Positions 8,019-19,345 are shown, counted from the first letter of the stretch. The stretch is DNA of 42,500 nt from Thermoanaerobaculia bacterium (GCA_022823665.1 JAJEHN010000017.1:1-42500), one strand, 5' to 3'. Notes: generated by a model from the sequence alone, not told the origin. Numbers and translations are program-made.

Positions 8019-9896
8019 ATGCGGAACCGAATCGACCTCCGGAAGCTGTTCCAGTCGCTGGAAGATCCCGTCGCACCGGCGGGACTCACGGAACGCATCA
8101 TGCGGCAGGTCGCCGCAACCAGCCGGCCGGCCATGATGCCGGTCCGGCGGCCGATCCTGCCCTTCCAGATTCCCCACTGGGCCCGGCTGCCGCTGGCCGT
8201 CTCGGCCGCGGCGGCGGTCCTGCTGGTCACCGGCGCCGCCCGGCTGGCTCCCTCGTCGTGGCTGGGCCTGGTCGATGGTCTGCAGGCCTCGCTGTTCGCC
8301 GCCGTCTGGCTCCTGACCCTGGCGGCCGCCGTGCTGGCGGAGAGCGTTGCCTTGCTGAACGGAGCGGTCCGCGTCGGCGAGGTTCTCGACCTGATCCTCA
8401 ACACGCCGGCGGCGACGATCGCGATCACCGCGGTCACGTTGCTCTGCCTGGCGGGAGTCGCTCTCCTTCACCGGCTGTCGCGCGGGCCCGTCCTGCGGCC
8501 GCGGCGTCGAGGCTTCAGAGCAGGCGCACTGCTTGTCGCCTTCGGGCTGTGCTGCACGGGTCTGGCCTTCGGCCAGCCTCAGCAGGAGCCGGATGCCCAG
8601 GCAACTCAGGAGGAAGCGCGGGAAGAGGCCGCCACCGCGATCGAAGAGGTCCGGGAGCAGTTGGACGAAGCCCTCGAGGAGGCCGGCGAACGCGCCCAGG
8701 GTGCGGTCGAGGATGCGATCGAGCGCATCGAGGATCTCGAGCGTGACCTGGCCGAAGCCGAAGATGCCGGCGGCGAGAGCGGGCCGGTGGTGCGGGTCGA
8801 CCTCGACAACAAGGTGGCCTTCGGCAGCACGGTGCGGGTCGGCCGGGACGAAGTGGCCGACGCCATCACGTCGATCGGCGGCGGCATCAAGGTCGACGGG
8901 GAAGTCCGTGGAGACGCCGTGGCCATCGGCGGCGAAGCGAAGATCGACGGCCGCGTGACCGGCGAGGTGGTCGCCATCGGCGGGGACGTGGAGCTCGGTC
9001 CGGACGCGGAGGTGCTGGGCGACATCATCACCGTCGGAGGCAGGGTCAGCCAGGAAGAAGGCGCGACCGTCCTCGGAGAGATTTCCGAGGTCGACTGGGG
9101 CGACTTCGAGTGGGACTGGGACGGCGACTGGTTCGACGGCTGGAGCGGCGACTGGTTCCCCCGGGGCGGCGAGAGACCGCCCTTCTTCCGGGTGGGCAAG
9201 GTGTTCGAGTTCGTCCGGGCGATCATCTTCACCGGACTGCTCATCGTGCTCGCGGGCCTGGTTCTGCTCGTGTCGCCCAAGGGCGTGGACCGGGTCCGGG
9301 CCGCCGCGGTTTCCGATCCGCTGATCATGCTCGTGGTCGGCTTCGGCATCGAACTGCTCATCCTCCCGGCCCTGATCGTGGCCAGCATTCTGCTCGCGGT
9401 GACGGTGATCGGCATTCCGTTCGCCATCCTCCTCTGGCCGGCGGCACTGGTTGCCCTGGCGCTCGCCCTCGTGCTCGGGTACACCGGAGCGGCGGCCGCA
9501 GCCGGCGACTGGTTCCGGAACCGCTTCCAGGGCGCCAGCGGGATCGCGGCCGGGAGCTTCGGCGCCCTCGCCCTCGGCGTGCTGGCGATCCAGGCCCTGG
9601 CGCTCGTGGCCGACCTGCTCGGCTTCCTCGGCCTGCCGTGGTTCTTCCGCTTCATGTTCGGTTTCCCCGGCCTCGTGATCTGTTATCTGGCGTGGACGAT
9701 CGGCCTCGGCGCCGCCTGCATGACCGCCTTCGGCACGTCCCGCTTCGGCTCGAAGGCGGCCGCCCAGACCGTGCCGCCGACGCCTCCGCCGGCAAGTGAC
9801 GCGGGTGGCGAGCCTGACGCGGGTGACGCGGGCGCTGGCTCGGGAGACGGCGACACGCCGCCTGTCCCCGAACCACCGGGCGAGCAGAAGGAGTAG
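8019..9896 (+). CDS. Membrane protein with bactofilin-like domain, possible anti-sigma partner
   Basis: A 625-residue polytopic protein. The first 45 residues (RKLFQSLEDPVAPAGLTERI) look like the short cytoplasmic end of an anti-sigma factor but lack a zinc HxxxCxxC motif. Hydrophobic segments follow near 55-77, 90-109, 130-150 and 167-186. Then come an acidic coiled coil (about 192-250), a repetitive beta-helix segment with IGGGIKVDGEVRGDAVAIGG-type turns (about 255-355) as in polymer-forming bactofilin proteins, a Trp/Asp-rich patch, and four or five C-terminal membrane segments (395-570) before a Pro/Gly/Asp tail. The ATG at 8019 has GAGGAG six bases upstream; a GTG at 7941 overlapping the sigma gene and an ATG at 8013 are alternatives. 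Its anti-sigma role is inference from position. Confidence 0.75.
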   Translation: MRNRIDLRKLFQSLEDPVAPAGLTERIMRQVAATSRPAMMPVRRPILPFQIPHWARLPLAVSAAAAVLLVTGAARLAPSSWLGLVDGLQASLFAAVWLLTLAAAVLAESVALLNGAVRVGEVLDLILNTPAATIAITAVTLLCLAGVALLHRLSRGPVLRPRRRGFRAGALLVAFGLCCTGLAFGQPQQEPDAQATQEEAREEAATAIEEVREQLDEALEEAGERAQGAVEDAIERIEDLERDLAEAEDAGGESGPVVRVDLDNKVAFGSTVRVGRDEVADAITSIGGGIKVDGEVRGDAVAIGGEAKIDGRVTGEVVAIGGDVELGPDAEVLGDIITVGGRVSQEEGATVLGEISEVDWGDFEWDWDGDWFDGWSGDWFPRGGERPPFFRVGKVFEFVRAIIFTGLLIVLAGLVLLVSPKGVDRVRAAAVSDPLIMLVVGFGIELLILPALIVASILLAVTVIGIPFAILLWPAALVALALALVLGYTGAAAAAGDWFRNRFQGASGIAAGSFGALALGVLAIQALALVADLLGFLGLPWFFRFMFGFPGLVICYLAWTIGLGAACMTAFGTSRFGSKAAAQTVPPTPPPASDAGGEPDAGDAGAGSGDGDTPPVPEPPGEQKE

Positions 9897-9914
9897 AGCC
9901 GGCGTCGCGCGTAG

Positions 9915-9920
9915 TAGTCT
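9915..9920 (+). promoter_or_regulatory. Leaderless-type -10 element (TAGTCT) for the CRTAC1 operon
   Basis: TAGTCT is followed by six bases (CCCGCC) and the ATG at 9927. There is no purine-rich ribosome-binding site before this ATG, so a transcript beginning at the start codon is likely. The element lies in the 30-base gap after the bactofilin-like gene, which suggests an independent promoter for the next three genes. Confidence 0.55.
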
Positions 9921-9926
9921 CCCGCC

Positions 9927-12124
<2,198 letters not shown>

Positions 12125-12128
<4 letters not shown>

Positions 12129-13906
12129 GAACCCGCGCCGCCGGCATCGCCGTTTCGGTCGCGTCAGTGGTGCTGTCGGGCCCGGCCCGGGCAGGAGAGA
12201 ACGAGGTCCTCTTCACCGACGCCACAAGGAGCGCCGGTCTCGACTTCCGGCACTGGAACGGCATGAGCGGACACCTCTACTACCCTGAGGTCGTCGGCGC
12301 CGGCGCGGCGCTCTTCGACTACGACAACGACGGCGACCTCGACCTCTACCTCGTCCAGGGCAACCTCCTCGGCAACGAAGGAGACCGGACCTCCGCGACG
12401 ACGCCGTGGACGGGCGACTGGCCGCCGCGGGACCGCCTGTACCGCAACGACCTGGAGGCCCGCGACGACGGCGCCGCGGTCCGCTTCGTCGACGTCACCG
12501 AGGAGAGCGGCATCGCGGCCACCGGCTACGGCATGGGAGTCGTCGCGGCGGATCTCGACAACGACGGTTGGGTCGACCTCTACGTGCTGAACCTGGGCGC
12601 CAACCAGCTCTGGCGCAACGAGGGCGACGGGACGTTCAGCGACCGGACCGAAGCAAGCGGAACGGGCGATCCGCGCTGGAGCGTCGCCGCGGCGGCCGCC
12701 GACTACGACGGCGACCTCGATCTCGACCTGTTCGTCGTGAACTACCTCAACTTCTCGCTGGCCACGCACAAGACGTGCCTTACCGAGCGGGGAGAGGTGG
12801 ACTACTGCCTGCCGAGCGCCTACCAGCCGGCGCCCGACGCCCTGCTCGTGAACGACGGCTCCGGACGATTCGAGGACGCGACGGTCGCGGCCGGCCTGGC
12901 CGCGGCGCGGCCCGGCAACGGTCTTGGCATCCTCGCCGCCGACCTCGACGGCGACCGCAGGCTCGACTTCTACATCGCGAACGATCTGATGCCGAATCAC
13001 CTCTGGCTCAACCGCGGCAACGGCGAACTGGTCGAGGACGGGCTGATCAGCGGCGCCGCTCTCAACGCGGACGGCGAGGCCGAGGCGAGCATGGGCGTCG
13101 CGGCGGGCGACTACGACGGAGACGGCGATCCCGATCTGTTCCTGACCCACTTCCACCGCGAGACGAACACGCTCTACCGGAACGACTCGCAACCGGGCTC
13201 GGCGCAGTTCCGGGACCGCACGAACGCGACCGACCTCGGCCGGCCGAGCTGGGACGCGACCGCCTTCGGCACCGCCTTCGTCGACCTCGACAACGACGGC
13301 TGGCTAGACCTCGCGGCGGTCAACGGCGCCGTCACGTTCGCCGCCGGAAGGCCGCGCACGGAAGACGATCCCTTCCCCCTGGATCAACCGAACCAGGCCT
13401 TTCTGAACGTGGCCGACGGAGCGGGCGGACGCCGCTTCGAGCCGGCGGCCGCCGGGTTGCTCGACGGCGAGACCCCGTTCGTCAGTCGCGGTCTGGCCGC
13501 CGGCGACGTGGACAACGATGGCGACACGGACCTGATCATCACGAACAACAACGGCCCCGCCCGGCTGCTGCTCAACCAGACCGGGACGGAGGGTGACTGG
13601 ATCGGGCTGGCGCCGGTGCTCGGCGCCGCACGCGGCCGCCGGCCGGCTTCGGGCGTCACCGTGCGCGTGCACCGCGCGGGAGCGCCGCCGCTCGTCCGGC
13701 TTGCCGGAGGAGGCGGCAGCTACGCCTCCTGGGGCGATCCCCGCGTTACGGTCCCGGCGGGTGGCCCGGGTGTCGACCGCATCGAAGTCCAGTGGAGTGA
13801 CGGGACGACCGAGCAGTGGCCGGCGCCCACGCCCAGGGCCTACACTTCCCTGGTTCGCGGCAGCGGAGAGCGGCGCGGCGAACAGGAAGACGACGCACCA
13901 CCATGA
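12125..13906 (+). CDS. Second secreted CRTAC1-family protein (FG-GAP/VCBS plus UnbV)
   Basis: A 593-residue paralogue of the preceding gene without its helical N-terminal region. A signal peptide (to about residue 24, PARAGEN) leads directly to FTDATRSAGLDFRHWNG, the usual CRTAC1 opening, followed by blades with DYDNDGDLDLYLVQGN, DLDNDGWVDLYVLN and DYDGDGDPDLFL calcium loops. The C-terminal GVTVRVHRAGAPPLVRLAGG and IEVQWSDGTTEQW match the UnbV/ASPIC domain. Both ends are ATGA overlaps with the neighbours (12125-12128 and 13903-13906), so the three genes are almost certainly co-translated and their products probably act together. The ligand or enzymatic role is not visible. Confidence 0.88.
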
Positions 13907-15924
13907 CCAAGTCACTCCGTCTCCACGACGGCGCCCTCATCCTCGCGCTCCTGGCGCAGTTCGCGGCCGCCGGTCTCCACGCGCAGGACGCGGCGGCGCC
14001 CACGCTGGTCCCCGTGCCCGAAGTCGACCTGCGCGGGGTCGACGAGGCGGTGCGCGACCAGATCGACCAGCAGCGCGGACTGCTCGAGGAGGCGCTCGCG
14101 CGCGGGGCGGAGACGGACGCCGACGCCGAGCAACTGGGCCTCCTGTTCGGCGACGCGGGCCAGCTCTACCTGGTCTACGACCTGCTGCCGGCCGCGAGAG
14201 CCTGCCTCACCAACGCCGCGGCGCTGCAGCCCCGGAACTTCCGCTGGCGCTATCTCCTCGGCAGCGCCGCGGAGCACCTGGGAGAACTCGAGGAAGCGGT
14301 CGAGGCCTACGACCTGGCCAGGGCGCTGCGTCCCGACGACCCGGCGACCGCGATCCGCCTCGGCCGCGTGCATCTGGAGCTGGGAGGGTACGAAGAGGCC
14401 CGCGGCCACTATCAGCGCGCCCTTGCGCTGCCCGGATCCGCGGCCGCGGCTCACTTCGGTCTCGGCCGCGTCGCCTTCGAAACGGAGGACCCGACAACGG
14501 CGCTCCAGCACTTCCGGACGGCGCTGGGGGAACAGCCCCGGGCCGACTCGCTCCACTACCACATTGCCCTCGCCCACCGCGCGCTCGGCGACGACGCTGC
14601 GATGCGCGCCGCGATGGAGCTCCGGGGCGAGGCCCCGGTGGCTTTCGCCGATCCGATCGCCGCGGAAATCAAGGAATCGGCGACCGGCATCGGGGCCCAG
14701 TTGCTGCTCGGCCGCGTCGCGTTGGCGGCGAACGCGTTCGAGACCGCCGAGGAGCGGTTCCGCGAAGCGGTTCGCGACTATCCCGAGAGCGCGGCGGCGA
14801 AGAGATCGCTGGCGGCGGCGCTGGAGGGCATGGGCCGGCGGGCGGAAGCCGCCATGTGGTACCAGGAGGCCCTGAACCTGAACCCGAACGATGTCGGGCT
14901 CCTGTTCCGGACCGGGCTGCTCTACAACAGCGAGGGCCGCTACCAGGCCGCGGCCGAGCGGCTCCGGCGCGCGGTCGAGATCGAGCCCTCGTTCGGGCCG
15001 GGATGGGTGGAGCTGGCAAGGAGTCTCGGCGAGACGGGCGACCACCTGGAAGCCGCGGAGGCCCTGACCCGCGCGCTCGAACTGGCCCCGGACGATCGAA
15101 ATCTACGCTTCCACCGGGCAGGCAACTACCGGCTCGGCGGCCGCCGGGAACTCGCACTCCGGGAGTTCGAGTCGCTGCTGGCGGACTTCGGATTCGATCG
15201 CGAGATCGTTCTGCTGCTCGGGCGAATCGAGCAGGAACTCGGCCGGCCCGCCTCGGCCGCCCGCCGCTTCGAGCAACTGGTCGAAGCCGGGGCCGATCCG
15301 CCCCTGTTGAGCCAGGCTCACTTCGAACTCGGCAACATCCGCACCCGACAGGAACGCTACGAGGAAGCGCTCCCGCACTACCAGCGGGCGATCGCGGCCA
15401 ATCCGACGCTGAAGGAGGCGTACTTCAACCTTGGCACGGCACTCGGCCGGCTGGGAATGTTCACCGAGGCTGCCCTCGCCGCGCGCCGCGCGCTCGAACT
15501 CGACCCCGGCGACAGCAGGGCCCGCGCGGCCGAGGTCACCGCCCTGCTGCTCGCCGGCGAAGACGCCCGGGTCCGCCTGATGCTGGAACAGACGCTCGAG
15601 CTTCCCGACCAGGGCGGCAGCGGTTTCTTCGCCGTCCTCCTCGCCGAGGTCCTGGCCGCCTCCGAAGACGACTCCGTGCGGGACGAAGCGTTGGCCCTGA
15701 ACCTGGCCAGAGACCTGTTCCAGCGCGCCCAGACCCCGGCCCACGGCGCCGTCGTCGCCCTCGCCCACGCCGCGACCGGCGATTTCGAACAGGCCGTCGT
15801 CTGGCAGCAACGCCTGATCGACAACCTGGAACGCGCCGGCGCCGCCGCGGCGCTGCCGGATGCCCGGGAACGGCTGGAGGCGTACGAGGCCGGGCGGCCG
15901 ATCCGGGCGCCCTGGCGGCGCTGA
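13903..15924 (+). CDS. Secreted tetratricopeptide-repeat protein
   Basis: A 673-residue protein with a signal peptide (MTKSLRLHDGALILALLAQF, cleavage near residue 28 at LHAQD) followed by about a dozen TPR units from residue 75 to 600, for example RYLLGSAAEHLGELEEAVEA and HFELGNIRTRQERYEEALPH. The ATG at 13903 is chosen because it gives the signal peptide and overlaps the CRTAC1 stop as ATGA; the longer open frame is a shadow. TPR superhelices are protein-binding scaffolds, so a role in holding the two calcium-propeller proteins is plausible inference. It ends the plus-strand block, and a gap with strong inverted repeats follows. Confidence 0.88.
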   Translation: MTKSLRLHDGALILALLAQFAAAGLHAQDAAAPTLVPVPEVDLRGVDEAVRDQIDQQRGLLEEALARGAETDADAEQLGLLFGDAGQLYLVYDLLPAARACLTNAAALQPRNFRWRYLLGSAAEHLGELEEAVEAYDLARALRPDDPATAIRLGRVHLELGGYEEARGHYQRALALPGSAAAAHFGLGRVAFETEDPTTALQHFRTALGEQPRADSLHYHIALAHRALGDDAAMRAAMELRGEAPVAFADPIAAEIKESATGIGAQLLLGRVALAANAFETAEERFREAVRDYPESAAAKRSLAAALEGMGRRAEAAMWYQEALNLNPNDVGLLFRTGLLYNSEGRYQAAAERLRRAVEIEPSFGPGWVELARSLGETGDHLEAAEALTRALELAPDDRNLRFHRAGNYRLGGRRELALREFESLLADFGFDREIVLLLGRIEQELGRPASAARRFEQLVEAGADPPLLSQAHFELGNIRTRQERYEEALPHYQRAIAANPTLKEAYFNLGTALGRLGMFTEAALAARRALELDPGDSRARAAEVTALLLAGEDARVRLMLEQTLELPDQGGSGFFAVLLAEVLAASEDDSVRDEALALNLARDLFQRAQTPAHGAVVALAHAATGDFEQAVVWQQRLIDNLERAGAAAALPDARERLEAYEAGRPIRAPWRR

Positions 15925-16000
15925 CGCGCCGCGGCGTGGCGCCGGCAGCGTGGCGGCGGCGTGGCGGACTTGCTGCCGCGCGGTGACTGAGGTTACTGCC

Positions 16001-16180
16001 GCCTCGGCCAGGACCGGAGGGAAGGGGTCCCTGCGGACGCTTGCGCCCGCTTGGTGAATGGGGGATCTGGCGCTCGCTTCGGTCGCCTGCGCTCCGGTCG
16101 GGCGTCGGCAGGGGAGAGCTCTACGGCAGGCGCTTGGCTCCAGCCCGCTGGGACCCCTTCCCTCCGGTCCTGGCCGAGGC
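16001..16180. repeat. Perfect 31-bp inverted repeat enclosing 118 bases (MITE- or palindrome-like element)
   Basis: The left arm 16001-16031 (GCCTCGGCCAGGACCGGAGG and on) is exactly reverse-complementary to the right arm 16150-16180, which ends TGGCCGAGGC. The interior is GC-rich with no credible coding frame, and no obvious target-site duplication flanks it. It could be a small non-autonomous mobile element, a dispersed chromosomal repeat, or a strongly structured RNA between convergent genes. The repeat is certain; its nature is open. Confidence 0.85.
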
Positions 16181-16207
16181 TGGGTGCGTTCAGCCTGGCT
16201 CTATGTC

Positions 16208-16244
16208 GCACCGAGTGTGTCGGTGCGCCGGCCTTCTGGCCGGC
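16208..16244 (-). terminator. Two stacked hairpins, likely bidirectional transcription end
   Basis: GCACCGA/TCGGTGC (16208-16226, loop of 5) directly adjoins GCCGGCC/GGCCGGC (16227-16244, loop TTCT); both stems are perfect 7-bp helices. They begin ten bases past the stop of the minus-strand hydrolase, between convergent genes. There is no T-tract, so this is terminator-like structure rather than a textbook intrinsic terminator. Confidence 0.5.
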
Positions 16245-16253
16245 ATCCGCTTG

Positions 16254-17063
16254 TCAGACCGCCCGCTCGTACCGGCCGGGCTGGTCCTCGACAACCTTGC
16301 CCTCTTCGACCAACGCGTCGAGATGCGCCCGCAGGGAGAAGGCGGCGGGGCCGTGGAGCTTGGGATCGATGTCGGCGTAGATCCGTTCGACCATCTCGGG
16401 GATGGTGGCGACACCGGCGGCAATGGCTTGCAAAGCCTGGTCGGTCCGTTGCTGGCGGTGGCTGTGGATCTCGCGGATCCGGTCGAGCGGGGGCTTGATC
16501 GACTCGCCATGGCCGGGGTGAAGGACGTCGATGCCGCCGTCCTGGCCGAGTTCGAGGAGGCGTTCGAGCGAGGCCATGTACTGGTTCAAGTTGCCGTCGG
16601 GCGGGGCGATGATCGAGGTCGACCAGCCCATCACGAGGTCGGCGGTGAACACGGCCCCTTCCTCCTCTAGCAGGAAACAGAGGTGGTCGCTGGCGTGGCC
16701 CGGGGTGTGGAGGGCCACCAGGGTGGCGTCGTCTGCGGACAGGCGTTCGTTGTCCTTCAGGCGGCGTCCGGCAGTGAAGGGCGGCTGTTCGCTGAAGGCG
16801 AGGATCCGGCAGCTCGCGTGCTCGGCGACACGGGGCGCCAGGGGCCAGTGGTCCCGGTGAGTGTGGCTGATCAGCACGGCCGCCACTTCGCGGTCGCCGA
16901 CGGCGGCGAGCACGGCCTCGAAGTGGGCGTCGTCCTCTTCCCCCGGGTCGAGCACGAACGCCGGGCCGTCGTCGCTGCCGATGACCCAGGTGTTCGTGCC
17001 CGGACCGGTGAACATGCCCGGGTTGTCCTGCGTGACGCGCAGCACGCGGTCGGAGAGCCGCAC
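16254..17063 (-). CDS. Metallo-beta-lactamase-fold hydrolase, LACTB2-like
   Basis: A 269-residue MBL-fold protein. The zinc site is SHTHRDH (H67, H69, D71, H72), followed by later ligands in HTPGHASDHL and the terminal HPGHGE motif, and a C-terminal winged-helix-like region (residues about 215-265). The opening RVLRVTQDNPGMFTGPGTNT is typical of the LACTB2/glyoxalase-II-like branch, whose members cleave RNA or thioesters; the substrate here is unknown. GTG at 17063 is preferred since homologues begin there and AAGGGC lies upstream; a TTG at 17090 is an alternative. Upstream extension is only a shadow of the NUDIX gene, which ends 38 bases before. Confidence 0.85.
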   Translation of the reverse strand: MRLSDRVLRVTQDNPGMFTGPGTNTWVIGSDDGPAFVLDPGEEDDAHFEAVLAAVGDREVAAVLISHTHRDHWPLAPRVAEHASCRILAFSEQPPFTAGRRLKDNERLSADDATLVALHTPGHASDHLCFLLEEEGAVFTADLVMGWSTSIIAPPDGNLNQYMASLERLLELGQDGGIDVLHPGHGESIKPPLDRIREIHSHRQQRTDQALQAIAAGVATIPEMVERIYADIDPKLHGPAAFSLRAHLDALVEEGKVVEDQPGRYERAV

Positions 17064-17101
17064 GGGCGTGCCCTTCAGGAGGGTGTCCAACGTCGCGCGC
17101 C

Positions 17102-17965
17102 CTAGCGGCTGAAGGCCCGCTGCCAGTCCTTGACGTTCGCCGCGGAGGGGCGAATCGCGGCTTCTTCGTAGCCCTCGTCGCCGGGCAGCACGGCACGCGC
17201 GGGTTCGTCCGGGGTCCGGCCCAGCAGCACGCGCGGCTGCATCACGGGGAAGCGTTCCTGCGCGTCGACGGCGGCGATCGCTTCGTCCGCCGTCCTGAAC
17301 GCGGCCAGCTTCTGCAGATTGCGGATGGTGGGAAAGATGATCATCCACTCCTTGCGACGCCCGTGTTCGAGAGCTTCCTCGGCCGTCACCCAGGCGGAGT
17401 TCGTCAGTTCGTGGTCGTCGTGGCCGGCGGTCTGGTTCACCGGCGCCCGGGCGACGAAGAAACGGGTGTCGTAGCGTCTCGGCTGTCCTTCCGGCGTGAT
17501 CCAGTGGGCCCAGTAGCTGATTCGGTCGGTGGCGAGGGTCAGGCTCTCGGCGGCGGCGATGTCGAGCAGGGACTGCCTGCCGGCGTTCAACTCGGCTCGC
17601 TGACGTTCGAAGTGCTCCTCGATCGCCCGGTCCGAGAAGTCGAGGATCCGACCGTCCCGGTCGTAGGCCAGAAGCACGCCGGCCTCCTCGAAGCACTCGC
17701 GGATCGCGGCGACGTAGAAGGTCAGGCCGCCCTCTTCGAGGGCGAGCCGGGCGCTCGCCTCGCGGTCGGTGAGACCGTGGCAAAGCGCTTCGTCGACCCG
17801 GTCTTCCGGGTCGACGCGGCCGCCCGGGAAGACGTAGGCGCCCCCTACGAAGTCGGACTGGATGTGGCGGCGCTCCATGAACACCTCCACCCCGCGGTCG
17901 CTGTCCCGCAACAGGAGGACGGTCGAGGCGTGCCGGGCCACCGGGGATGTCGCCTGATCAGCCAT
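17102..17965 (-). CDS. NUDIX hydrolase, NUDT19-like (long insertion in the Nudix box)
   Basis: A 287-residue NUDIX protein. The opening strand VLLLRDSDRGVEVFMERR leads to AYVFPGGRVDPEDR (from residue 44) and the catalytic REcFEEaG segment (R89, E90, E93, E94, G96). About 40 residues separate the glycines from the Arg-Glu, roughly twice the usual Nudix box, an insertion known in the NUDT19/coenzyme A-type branch. Hydrolysis of a CoA or nucleoside diphosphate derivative is therefore likely but not proven. ATG at 17965 is preferred; a GTG at 17971 is possible. It overlaps the end of the dipeptidase gene (stop at 17958) by a few bases, so the two are coupled. Confidence 0.85.
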   Translation of the reverse strand: MADQATSPVARHASTVLLLRDSDRGVEVFMERRHIQSDFVGGAYVFPGGRVDPEDRVDEALCHGLTDREASARLALEEGGLTFYVAAIRECFEEAGVLLAYDRDGRILDFSDRAIEEHFERQRAELNAGRQSLLDIAAAESLTLATDRISYWAHWITPEGQPRRYDTRFFVARAPVNQTAGHDDHELTNSAWVTAEEALEHGRRKEWMIIFPTIRNLQKLAAFRTADEAIAAVDAQERFPVMQPRVLLGRTPDEPARAVLPGDEGYEEAAIRPSAANVKDWQRAFSR

Positions 17966-19247
17966 TCTCACCGTCGTCCAGTTCTTCGATCAGGTCGTCG
18001 GCCGGAGGCTCCGTGCCCTGCAGGCGACTGGCGGTGGCCTCCGCGGCGCGCATGGCGCGCAGGAAACTGCGGCCCGCGATGTCCTTCAGTTCGTCGTCGC
18101 TGTAGCCGCGCCGGACCAGTTCCACGAACAGATCGGGGAACGTCGAGGCGTCCTCGAGGCCGACCGGCACGGTCGGGATGCCGTCGTAGTCCGAGCCGAT
18201 TCCGAGATGCGCGGTACCGATCAAGGCCCGGACGTGGTCGATGTGGTCGGCCACATCGCTGAGGGATGCCTGGGCGCCCGGGTTCTCGCTTCGCCAGGCC
18301 ATCAGCCGGCGGCGGATCTCTTCCGGCGCGGTTCCCGCGGCCATCAGTCGCCGGCGTTCGGCATCCAGCCGTTGAAAGGATGCCCGCACGTTCTCGTTGA
18401 CGAAGGACGGCACGAAGGTGACCATCACCACGCCGCCGTTGTCGGCCAGCCGGCGCAGGACGTCATCGGGCACGTTGCGCGGGCTGGCCGTGACCGCGAA
18501 CGCCGAGGAGTGGGAGAAGATGACCGGCGCTTCGGACTCGTCCAGCGCCTGGTGCATCGTCTGCGGCGAAACGTGAGAGAGATCAACCAGCATGCCGAGC
18601 CGGTTCATCTCGCGAACTACCTGCCGGCCGAACGCAGTCAACCCGCCGTGCGCCGGCTGGTCGGTCGCCGAATCGGCCCAGGCGACGTTGCTTCCGTGGG
18701 TCAGTGTCATGTAGCGAACGCCGACCTCGTAGAGCTGCCGGAGCACTCCGAGGGAAGACTCGATCGAGTGTCCGCCCTCGGCGCCGAGCAGGGACGCGAC
18801 CTTGCCCGCGGCGTGGACGCGCTCGATGTCGTCCGCGCTGAGGGCCAGTTCCAGATCGTCCGGATAGCGATCGATCAGGCGCCTGGTCAGGTCGACCTGC
18901 TCGAACACGACCCGGGCCGCGCCGGCCCCGCTGTAGGAGGTCGGGATGTAGACCGACCAGAACTGGGCGCCCACTCCCCCCTGGCGCAGGCGCCGCAGGT
19001 CGGTGTGCATCGGCGGATCGAGCGCCGTCGTGTCCTGGAAGTCGATCCGGTCGAGGTGGTTCGAGACCCGCGTCCGGTACTGCCACGGGACGTCGTTGTG
19101 TCCGTCAACGAGCGGCACTTCCCCCAGCAGGCGGAGCACGTGCTCCCGGCTGGCGCGGTCCTCCTGGGCGTCGGTCACGGGCGGTGAACCATAGCTCACC
19201 GCCGCGGCCACGACGGCGCCCAGCACGGCGCCTGTTCGTCTTGTCAT
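17958..19247 (-). CDS. Secreted membrane dipeptidase, peptidase family M19
   Basis: A 429-residue renal-dipeptidase-type metallopeptidase with a signal peptide (MTRRTGAVLGAVVAAAVSYG; cleavage probably before DAQED). The binuclear zinc ligands are visible: HND in VDGHNDVPWQY, the bridging Glu in LGAEGGHS, and His in DLSHVS and FSHSSA. The C-terminal GIGSDYDGIP is the family signature. It releases amino acids from dipeptides outside the cytoplasm. ATG at 19247 has AGGGAA about nine bases upstream; a GTG at 19274 lies eight bases below a TACAAT element and could be a leaderless start adding nine residues. It is divergent from tyrA. Confidence 0.92.
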   Translation of the reverse strand: MTRRTGAVLGAVVAAAVSYGSPPVTDAQEDRASREHVLRLLGEVPLVDGHNDVPWQYRTRVSNHLDRIDFQDTTALDPPMHTDLRRLRQGGVGAQFWSVYIPTSYSGAGAARVVFEQVDLTRRLIDRYPDDLELALSADDIERVHAAGKVASLLGAEGGHSIESSLGVLRQLYEVGVRYMTLTHGSNVAWADSATDQPAHGGLTAFGRQVVREMNRLGMLVDLSHVSPQTMHQALDESEAPVIFSHSSAFAVTASPRNVPDDVLRRLADNGGVVMVTFVPSFVNENVRASFQRLDAERRRLMAAGTAPEEIRRRLMAWRSENPGAQASLSDVADHIDHVRALIGTAHLGIGSDYDGIPTVPVGLEDASTFPDLFVELVRRGYSDDELKDIAGRSFLRAMRAAEATASRLQGTEPPADDLIEELDDGENG

Positions 19248-19282
19248 CCTGGTTCCCTTCCCTGGCAAACGCACGAGCGGCG

Positions 19283-19288
19283 ATTGTA
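19283..19288 (-). promoter_or_regulatory. -10 element (TACAAT) for the dipeptidase operon
   Basis: A near-consensus TACAAT on the minus strand, eight bases before an in-frame GTG (19274) and 35 bases before the ATG at 19247 that has a ribosome-binding site. Both a leaderless start and a short-leader start are possible. It is 45 bases from the TAGTCT of the divergent gene. Confidence 0.6.
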
Positions 19289-19332
19289 GGGGAACCCGCC
19301 CGGAACCCCGCCGGCGGGCCGGATCCCGGTGC

Positions 19333-19338
19333 TAGTCT
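19333..19338 (+). promoter_or_regulatory. Leaderless-type -10 element (TAGTCT) for tyrA
   Basis: TAGTCT is followed by seven bases and the GTG at 19346, with no ribosome-binding site in between. This is the same hexamer and nearly the same spacing as at 9915. Confidence 0.55.
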
Positions 19339-19345
19339 GCGCCCG

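Larger units (their letters stand above)
15925..16253. other. Intergenic stretch (329 bases) with repeats, no gene seen
   Basis: Lies between convergent genes. It holds three GCGTGGCG units (15934-15941, 15948-15955, 15959-15966), the 31-bp inverted repeat at 16001-16180, and two adjoining hairpins at 16208-16244. No supported reading frame, tRNA or promoter was recognised. Confidence 0.7.

Noticed and set aside
16254..17783. Longer version of the metallo-beta-lactamase-fold protein (509 residues)
   Set aside because: The extra 240 residues overlap the NUDIX gene in another frame and show no conserved sequence.
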